Of a stretch of DNA of 61,143 nt, positions 55,730-61,143 are shown piece after piece. The notes under the pieces were generated by a model. It was not told the DNA's origin and did not search any database. It saw only the letters and a program-made list of their open reading frames with translations. Each line of letters starts with the position of its first letter. The stretch's first letter is position 1. Origin of the DNA: Eubacteriaceae bacterium (lineage in GTDB: Bacteria > Bacillota > Clostridia > Eubacteriales > Anaerofustaceae); the NCBI GenBank assembly GCA_009782875.1, contig WRIE01000010.1, forward strand, positions 1 to 61,143, in the 5' to 3' direction. A program made the translations under genes and the position numbers.

Positions 55730-56380
55730 TTATCCTTTCATGCCGTCCATGTCTATGCCAAGCACGCTGTATACGCATTTGTTGGCGGCTTTGCCGTCCT
55801 TTTTCACTTTATAATATATCCCGTCAAAGCAGGCTACCGGGCAGGCGCTGGACAAAGGGCGCGGCTGCTAATCGGCGACCTCCGGCATTATCTTGAACGT
55901 TATGCGGCCCGCAAGGCTCGCTGAAGCCTCCACTCCATAGATGCCGCGCAAATGGCCCTCTATGTCCCTAGTGGACATCCCTTTGGAGCACATGGCCAGG
56001 ATCCTGTCTTCAATGCCGTCTGTGCGCATCTGCCTCTTCGCGACTGTAACTGGCTCGAATGTGCCGTTGCGGCCGCGCGGCATGTCGATCTCGCTATCGC
56101 CCCATTCGCTCGATATCGTCTTCTTGCCGTAGCCGTTGCGCAAGTTGCCGCTATTCCTGCCCGCTGGGTCGTGTTTGTCATAGCCGAGGCGCTCGTTGAG
56201 CCCAGCCTCCAGCATCAATTCTATGGTTCCTGCAAAGAGTTTCTTTAAAGTTGTTGTGACTTCGCCTGGGGTGCTGCATTGGTCGAATAATAATAATTTT
56301 GCTAGGGCTTTCTGTTGCTTATTTAGCTGTGCCATTTGCCAATCTCTCCTTCTATTGCCTTTATCAGGCATTATTGACAC
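55730..56380 (-). pseudogene. IS256/Mutator-type transposase remnant with in-frame stop
   Basis: The frame starts near 56380 and encodes the N-terminal half of a Mutator-family transposase: LMLEAGLNERLGYDKHDP, GNLRNGYGKKT, MPRGRNGTFEP and GMSTRDIEGHLRGIYG. A TAG at 55868-55870 stands where the family has a tryptophan codon after PEVAD. Beyond it the same frame continues (PRPL, then VACFDGIYYKVKKDGKAANK, with the first catalytic Asp) to a TAA at 55730. It is a different copy from the one at 51751 (clearly diverged sequence). Confidence 0.85.
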
Positions 56381-56478
56381 TTACACGGTTAAAAATTCGC
56401 TCTCGCAAACCGATAAAAAAGAGAAAAGCCGGCTATTTCACCGGCATACCCTTTATCTTATTCAAAGCGCAACACATC

Positions 56479-57744
56479 TTACTCGAAGCGTAGCGCTTCG
56501 ATTGGATCCAGCTTCGCCGCTTTATTTGCTGGGTAGTACCCAAAGAAAATCCCAATACCTGTTGAAAAACTGAAAGCCAGCGCTATTGACCCCCCTGTTG
56601 GAATAGCGGGCGATCCAAGCAAGATCCCCCCCAAATATCCCATGCCCCATCCAATGGCGATGCCAATGGCTCCGCCGATAAGGCAAACGATTATGCTTTC
56701 CACAACAAATTGGACACGGATATTGAAATTTGTTGCGCCAAGGGCTTTGCGGATGCCGATTTCCCTAGTGCGCTCTGTTACAGACACCAGCATGATATTC
56801 ATAACCCCAATTCCGCCAACCATTAACGATATTCCGGCTATTACTGACAGCGCGACAGTAAGTGTTCCCATCATCGTGTTGACTTGCTCCTGCATACTTT
56901 CCATGCTGGTGGCAGTAACGTTGAAATTCTCATTCCGCTCATAATACCGGTTGAAAAAATCAGCCGTTTGCACAGCGAAATCTATGCTGTTGATATCACT
57001 GACAGCTTGCACAGTAAAGCTGGCATACCCGCTGGCAGCGCTTGTTATCCTCTGCGCTGTAGTTATGGGGATATACAAGCTAGTGCTCAAATCTTGCTCT
57101 GATGCAGAGCTGCCGCCAATCAACGAAAGGGCTGACGCTTCGTATTTATATACTCCAACAACGATAAAAACATGGATGTTCTGGCCGATTTTGACTTTGA
57201 TTTCTTGGCCAATTGCTGCTTGTTGGTCGCCCCTGAAGATATTGTTAACAAACCTGTCGGAAACTATCGCCACATACCTCATCGCATCTTGGTCCCTTGC
57301 AGCAAGGATCCTGCCCTGCAGCATTGTGACGTTGTTTACAGCGAGGTAGTCGCCATTTATCCCTGCCACAGCCACATTGGCATATAGCCTTCCTTCTTGC
57401 GCTTTTCCGCTTCCGGCCGAGCGCGAGACGCTTACGCCAGTTATAACGTCCTCATAGCGTTGTTTATACAACTCAATCAATTCTTCGCTAATCCGGTCCT
57501 CTTCCTGCATTTGAACCGACTGCCTCTGCCCTTGGATGCCGCGTTGCCTGACATTGACCATGATGTTGGAGACTCCAAGGGAGCTCATTGATGAGTTGAT
57601 GCTGGTGCTCATGCCTTCGCCAACAGTCATTATGGCAATGACAGAAGCTATGCCAATAACAATGCCGAGCATAGTCAACATAGCCCGCATCTTGTTTTGC
57701 CTAATACCATCCCATGCCAAGCTGATGCTCTCGCCAATATTCAA
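56479..57744 (-). CDS. MacB-like ABC transporter permease
   Basis: The protein of 421 residues has one N-terminal membrane helix (about residues 17-40) and a large extracellular MacB periplasmic-core domain (about 45-270). Three C-terminal FtsX helices follow, with the conserved TERTREIGIRKALGA loop. This is the mechanotransmission type of exporter. In Gram-positives these permeases, kept separate from their ATPase, export peptides or antimicrobials. The start is TTG at 57744 with GGAGG seven bases upstream. It overlaps the ATPase stop by four bases. Confidence 0.92.
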   Translation of the reverse strand: MNIGESISLAWDGIRQNKMRAMLTMLGIVIGIASVIAIMTVGEGMSTSINSSMSSLGVSNIMVNVRQRGIQGQRQSVQMQEEDRISEELIELYKQRYEDVITGVSVSRSAGSGKAQEGRLYANVAVAGINGDYLAVNNVTMLQGRILAARDQDAMRYVAIVSDRFVNNIFRGDQQAAIGQEIKVKIGQNIHVFIVVGVYKYEASALSLIGGSSASEQDLSTSLYIPITTAQRITSAASGYASFTVQAVSDINSIDFAVQTADFFNRYYERNENFNVTATSMESMQEQVNTMMGTLTVALSVIAGISLMVGGIGVMNIMLVSVTERTREIGIRKALGATNFNIRVQFVVESIIVCLIGGAIGIAIGWGMGYLGGILLGSPAIPTGGSIALAFSFSTGIGIFFGYYPANKAAKLDPIEALRFE

Positions 57745-58439
57745 GCCAACACCTCCGGGTTATCAAAAACTAAGCCATCCACCATTGTGATAATGCGGTT
57801 TGTCTCTGATGCAAGCTCCCGGTTGTGGGTGATTAGCACTATTGTCTTGCCCTGCTCTTGGTTCAACTGGTGGAAGATGTCCATTACCATCCTGCCGGTT
57901 TTTGAGTCCAGCGCCCCTGTTGGCTCGTCAGCCAAGATTATAGCCGGATTGTTGGCCATAGACCTGGCAATAGCGACTCTCTGTTTTTGCCCTCCTGAAA
58001 GCTCGTTGGGAAGGTGGTCCATCCTGTCGTCCATCCCAACCATTGCCATCAATTCTTTTGCTCGCTCCATCCGCTGTTTTTTGGGATAGCCGCCGTACAT
58101 CATTGGCAACTCAACGTTCTTCAAGGCATTTGAGCGGGGTATCAAATTAAAGTTCTGGAAAACAAAGCCGATCTTGCTATTGCGTATCATTGACAGCTCA
58201 CGGTCTTGGGCTTCCTCGATAACTATGTTGTCAATCGTGTAGCTGCCCTCTGTTGCGCGGTCTAGGGCGCCTATTATGTTCATAAGTGTCGACTTGCCGC
58301 TTCCGGAAGCTCCGACAATTGCGATAAATTCCCCCCTCTCGACCTTCAAGGTTATACCATGCAGTATTTCTAGCTCATTGGGTTGCCCGATGTAAAACCG
58401 TTTTACGATATCGCGCATATCAATGATAATATCTGACAC
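57741..58439 (-). CDS. MacB-like ABC transporter ATP-binding protein
   Basis: The ATPase of 232 residues is of the LolD/MacB/FtsE class: Walker A GASGSGKST (42-50), Q-loop GFVFQNFNLIPR, signature ELSGGQKQR, Walker B IILADEPTGALD, H-loop THN. It forms the export engine with the FtsX-type permease downstream and the adaptor upstream. Its GTG start overlaps the adaptor stop by one base (TAGTG), so all three genes are translationally coupled. Confidence 0.94.
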   Translation of the reverse strand: MSDIIIDMRDIVKRFYIGQPNELEILHGITLKVERGEFIAIVGASGSGKSTLMNIIGALDRATEGSYTIDNIVIEEAQDRELSMIRNSKIGFVFQNFNLIPRSNALKNVELPMMYGGYPKKQRMERAKELMAMVGMDDRMDHLPNELSGGQKQRVAIARSMANNPAIILADEPTGALDSKTGRMVMDIFHQLNQEQGKTIVLITHNRELASETNRIITMVDGLVFDNPEVLA

Positions 58440-60502
58440 TACCTAAAACCTCCCAACCTCAACCCGCTTCTATTCCCAGACCCGGCGCTTTGCCTTGCAT
58501 TTCCAATAGAAACTTGCTTTCCAACCAACTCCCTATAATTTGTCGGGATGCTGATTACCTGCACAGAGCTGGAAATGCCCGGGCCGGAGACTTCAATATA
58601 AAGGTCTGTCTCCATTCCTATTGTGACAGGCTCCTCTGCTATTATATAGGAGCCAGCGCCCTTTTCCTTGAGAACCATTATGTAATTCTGGCTGCCATCT
58701 TTTTGGTATACAGCGTCATATGGCACTGACAGCACATTTTTTTTCTCTTGGACAACGATGCCCAGGCGCACACTCATTCCAATCAGCAGCCCAGTGTCTG
58801 GGCTGGGCACCATGACTTCCATCGGAAAGAGCACATCCCCTGTCGTTATTGTTTTTCCTGTGGCATCTTTTTGCGAAGCCGGCGATATATTGCTCACCAA
58901 ACCCTCATGCACTTTTCCTGGCGTGGCGTCACTGCGTATGGCAACACGCATTCCTGGCTTGACTATGCCGATGTCATACTCCTGTATCGTTGTTGCCACA
59001 GTAAGGCTGTGGACATCCTCGATTACAAAGAGGAGCCCGGAGCCGGCTGAGCCCTCTTTGGCGAAAACAGCTGTTATTGTGCCGGACACAGGGGCGGTGA
59101 TTTCCGCTGCGTCCAGCTTGTCTTTAAGCAAAGCAAGCTCGAGAAGGCCCGAAGAGTTGTCAGAATTTAGTATTGCTTGGTTCAAGCTGTTCTCGCTTGC
59201 TTGGAGTGATGTGTCAGCCGCGGCAGCTGCAGCGTCATAAGAGCGAAGGGCGTTTTGGTAGGCATTATATGCGTCGTTCGCATTGTTGTAGTAATCTTGC
59301 AAGGTTGTGCTTGAGTTGTTTTCTGCCGCGTTTAGTTGGCGCTGGGCATTGTCGAGGGCGATTTGGGCGTTGTCACGGGCAATTTCTTTTGCAGCAACCT
59401 CGCCTCTTAATCTCTCGATTTCTGCGCTTGGGCTGGCCGTCGTTTGACTAAGAGTTTGCACTACTTGGTTTTTTATGGCTACTTGCTCTGTCGCTATCGA
59501 AAGGGTGACGTTAGCGTGATCTACCTGCATTTGAGCTGCATCTATATCAGATTGGCTTTTAGTAGGGTCTAAGGAGACTCTAGAATATTCTGCTAAAGCT
59601 GAAGTAAGATCTGCTTGCGCAGTTTCTTGGGCAAATGCAGCGATTGCCAAATCATCTTTTGCTGCCTGGAGCCTGTCATTAGGATCATTGTCAGCTGTTT
59701 TTTGCGCCCTCGACAAATCATTTTGGGCTTGTATCAGGGCGTCTTGCGCAGAGTCATATGAAAGCCTTGCGCTGTTATACGCTATCTCGTTGCTCATAAC
59801 GCCTGCATTTTCGCCCCTGCGCATCTGGTCATTGTAGTCCTCATAGGTCTTCTGGGCTTTCTGCCAGTTGCTGTATGCATTGTCGACTGCGTTTTCAGCG
59901 CTGACCAGCGACGAGTTCGTTCCGTAGCGCAATGCGTCCCAAGCAGCGTTGTAATTATCCTGCGCCGTTTTAATTTGTTGCTGGGCAGTTGCCGCAGAGA
60001 CCCCAAGCGCTGTCTCTCTCTGCTTAATCTGGTCTTCCAGTTCTTTTGTGTCAAGTTGGCAGAGGGGATCACCTTCTTCGACAACATAGCCTACTTTGGC
60101 AAAAATTGCATTTACTTTATAGTTTACAGTAGAAATCACATTAAAAGTGCTGGAACTCTCCACTGTGCCTGCCACATTTATCGTAGACTGTAAATCTCCA
60201 GCCACTAAGGTTGTTATGTCAGTAATAGAAACTATTGATGGGGTGCCAGAAGAGGGGCGTAAAATGGATACTGCCGCAATTGTCGCTGCTACGCCTGCAC
60301 CGCCAATTATCAACCACTTTTTTGGAATTTTAAGCTTGCCAATGATCGGAACTTTGGCAATCATTGCATTTATCCGTGTTGACGGCCTTATCGGCTCTAT
60401 TGACTTGTCGGCATTGTCCAACGAAAAAGCTTCCTTTGGCCCTTCAATCCTTTCGAGCTCACTATTTTGATCTTCTTTTTTCTTGCGGGTAAAAAATTTC
60501 AT
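58439..60502 (-). CDS. MacA/HlyD-like efflux adaptor with very long coiled-coil hairpin
   Basis: The protein of 687 residues has a short cytoplasmic N-terminus, a membrane helix near residue 68-86, a first lipoyl half (about 105-155, LCQLDTKELEDQI), and then an extended helical region of about 310 residues. That region is rich in Ala, Gln, Asn and Asp (repeated S/A-x-x-N-A-x-x-A patterns). A second lipoyl half (ITAPVSGTI, about 470), a beta-barrel and a membrane-proximal domain follow. Typical MacA-like adaptors are 370-500 residues, so the extra length is in the coiled coil. It probably bridges the wall layer to the exporter. The start is ATG at 60502. Confidence 0.9.
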   Translation of the reverse strand: MKFFTRKKKEDQNSELERIEGPKEAFSLDNADKSIEPIRPSTRINAMIAKVPIIGKLKIPKKWLIIGGAGVAATIAAVSILRPSSGTPSIVSITDITTLVAGDLQSTINVAGTVESSSTFNVISTVNYKVNAIFAKVGYVVEEGDPLCQLDTKELEDQIKQRETALGVSAATAQQQIKTAQDNYNAAWDALRYGTNSSLVSAENAVDNAYSNWQKAQKTYEDYNDQMRRGENAGVMSNEIAYNSARLSYDSAQDALIQAQNDLSRAQKTADNDPNDRLQAAKDDLAIAAFAQETAQADLTSALAEYSRVSLDPTKSQSDIDAAQMQVDHANVTLSIATEQVAIKNQVVQTLSQTTASPSAEIERLRGEVAAKEIARDNAQIALDNAQRQLNAAENNSSTTLQDYYNNANDAYNAYQNALRSYDAAAAAADTSLQASENSLNQAILNSDNSSGLLELALLKDKLDAAEITAPVSGTITAVFAKEGSAGSGLLFVIEDVHSLTVATTIQEYDIGIVKPGMRVAIRSDATPGKVHEGLVSNISPASQKDATGKTITTGDVLFPMEVMVPSPDTGLLIGMSVRLGIVVQEKKNVLSVPYDAVYQKDGSQNYIMVLKEKGAGSYIIAEEPVTIGMETDLYIEVSGPGISSSVQVISIPTNYRELVGKQVSIGNARQSAGSGNRSGLRLGGFR

Positions 60503-60666
60503 AATAAAAAATGGCCCCTTTTACGAAATAAATCGACTTATCATAATGCATCTTTGTAAACCCAACATAAACTCAATTTGTTATTAACAATCTACAATTG
60601 TGTATTGGACATACAAATGGATACTAAGTATAATGAAATGTACGATAATATAACCTTTTGCTACAA

Positions 60667-60691
60667 TTTGGTTAGATAAATACTAACCAAA
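60667..60691. promoter_or_regulatory. Perfect palindromic operator candidate
   Basis: TTTGGTTAG (60667-60675) and CTAACCAAA (60683-60691) are perfect inverted arms around seven bases. They lie about 165 bases upstream of the adaptor gene, among AT-rich promoter-like sequence. The size fits a dimeric repressor such as a TetR- or MarR-type regulator. Confidence 0.6.
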
Positions 60692-60781
60692 AATAAAAAA
60701 TACAGTTAGCTAGCCTTAAAACACATAAGTATTATACCAGCGCAAACTGTTTTGCGGCATTAGATTGGCTATGTATTAATA

Positions 60782-60803
60782 TTTGGTTAGCCATATACTT
60801 ACT
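60782..60803. promoter_or_regulatory. Second, weaker copy of the operator
   Basis: TTTGGTTAG (60782-60790) recurs, with CTTAC after the same seven-base gap where the first site has CTAAC. The left arm is identical to the site at 60667 and the right arm is degenerate. Centre-to-centre distance is about 115 bases. Confidence 0.45.
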
Positions 60804-61056
60804 TTAGTTCCTTAATTTCCACATCCAACAAAATCTTTTTCATGCTAGGCAACAAAGCCTTTTCCTGCATTCCCACTTTGATATGAATATCAAGCCAAAC
60901 GCAATGCATTGAGGATCACATAATTAGCAGTTGAGATTAAGATTTTTTGAGTTTCCTGCCGATTAGAAGATGCTCTAAAATTGTATTGGAATTTTAAACA
61001 GATCAAAAGATAAAAGATATAACTGTAATTGCAAAATGAACTTCTAGAATTGCAAA

Positions 61057-61143
61057 TTACGCAATTTTGCCATAGAACTCTGCAAATTCATCTTTTGTGA
61101 GGGTGTATGCCAGTTCATAGAGCATATCCCCCCGATTTTCAAA
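61057..61143 (-). CDS. C-terminal end of an unidentified protein (cut by window edge)
   Basis: The minus-strand frame is open from the window edge to TAA at 61057-61059. It encodes 28 residues with protein-like content (DMLYELAYTLTKDEFAEFYGKIA). The rest lies outside the window. No family can be assigned and it could be a chance frame. Confidence 0.35.
   Translation of the reverse strand, partial: FENRGDMLYELAYTLTKDEFAEFYGKIA

Larger units (their letters stand above)
60503..61056. other. Upstream region of the export operon
   Basis: AT-rich intergenic DNA carrying the candidate operators at 60667-60691 and 60782-60803. No gene seen. No two-component or regulator gene for the exporter lies within the window. 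Confidence 0.5.

Overview
The window looks like chromosome of an anaerobic member of the Bacillota, most likely Clostridia. The signs are a T-box leader, strong GGAGG ribosome sites with many TTG and GTG starts, an RsgA GTPase, a hexameric-type glutamate dehydrogenase, two uroporphyrinogen-decarboxylase-type (methyltransferase-like) proteins, lipoprotein and InlB-type surface proteins, and no outer-membrane genes. Accessory DNA is abundant and decaying. At least ten pseudogenes or element remnants are legible, so this is a genome region with many insertion sequences and relaxed selection. No tRNA, rRNA or CRISPR array was seen.

Layout: 1-5.5 kb holds a Na/Pi cotransporter and a multiply frameshifted surface-protein pseudogene. 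5.56-13.7 kb is the most unusual part. It is a two-gene minus-strand cassette flanked by direct copies of the left end of an insertion sequence. The first gene encodes metallophosphoesterase - NACHT - one WD40 repeat - PtuA-like ATPase. The second encodes a PtuB-like HNH nuclease - nucleoside phosphorylase - C-terminal death-like/effector-associated domain. I read it as a composite STAND/Septu-like anti-phage system. 13.7-17.7 kb is a T-box-controlled, probably tryptophan-responsive ABC uptake operon that also encodes a lactate/malate-dehydrogenase-like enzyme.

18-26 kb has a GrpB protein, an Asp/Glu racemase-type protein, a decayed HigBA toxin-antitoxin pair, a GNAT acetyltransferase, endonuclease IV, and a DUF2339/DUF3999-like membrane pair. 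26-32.5 kb has an MgtA-type P-type ATPase, a cobalamin riboswitch with terminator controlling a CobQ-like protein that lacks its amidotransferase domain, an HD protein and a metallophosphoesterase. 33.8-48.3 kb has a URO-D-like protein, two large repeat-bearing surface proteins, glutamate dehydrogenase, and a minus-strand operon (44-codon protein, second URO-D-like protein, RsgA, VOC protein).

49.8-56.4 kb is a graveyard: an intact SDR gene and its degraded copy, a coiled-coil protein pseudogene, two IS256-type transposase remnants, an IS200-type remnant with hairpin ends, and an Rpn/PD-(D/E)XK pseudogene. 56.5-60.5 kb is an intact MacAB-like export operon with an unusually long adaptor and paired palindromic candidate operators upstream. 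The window ends inside an unidentified minus-strand gene.
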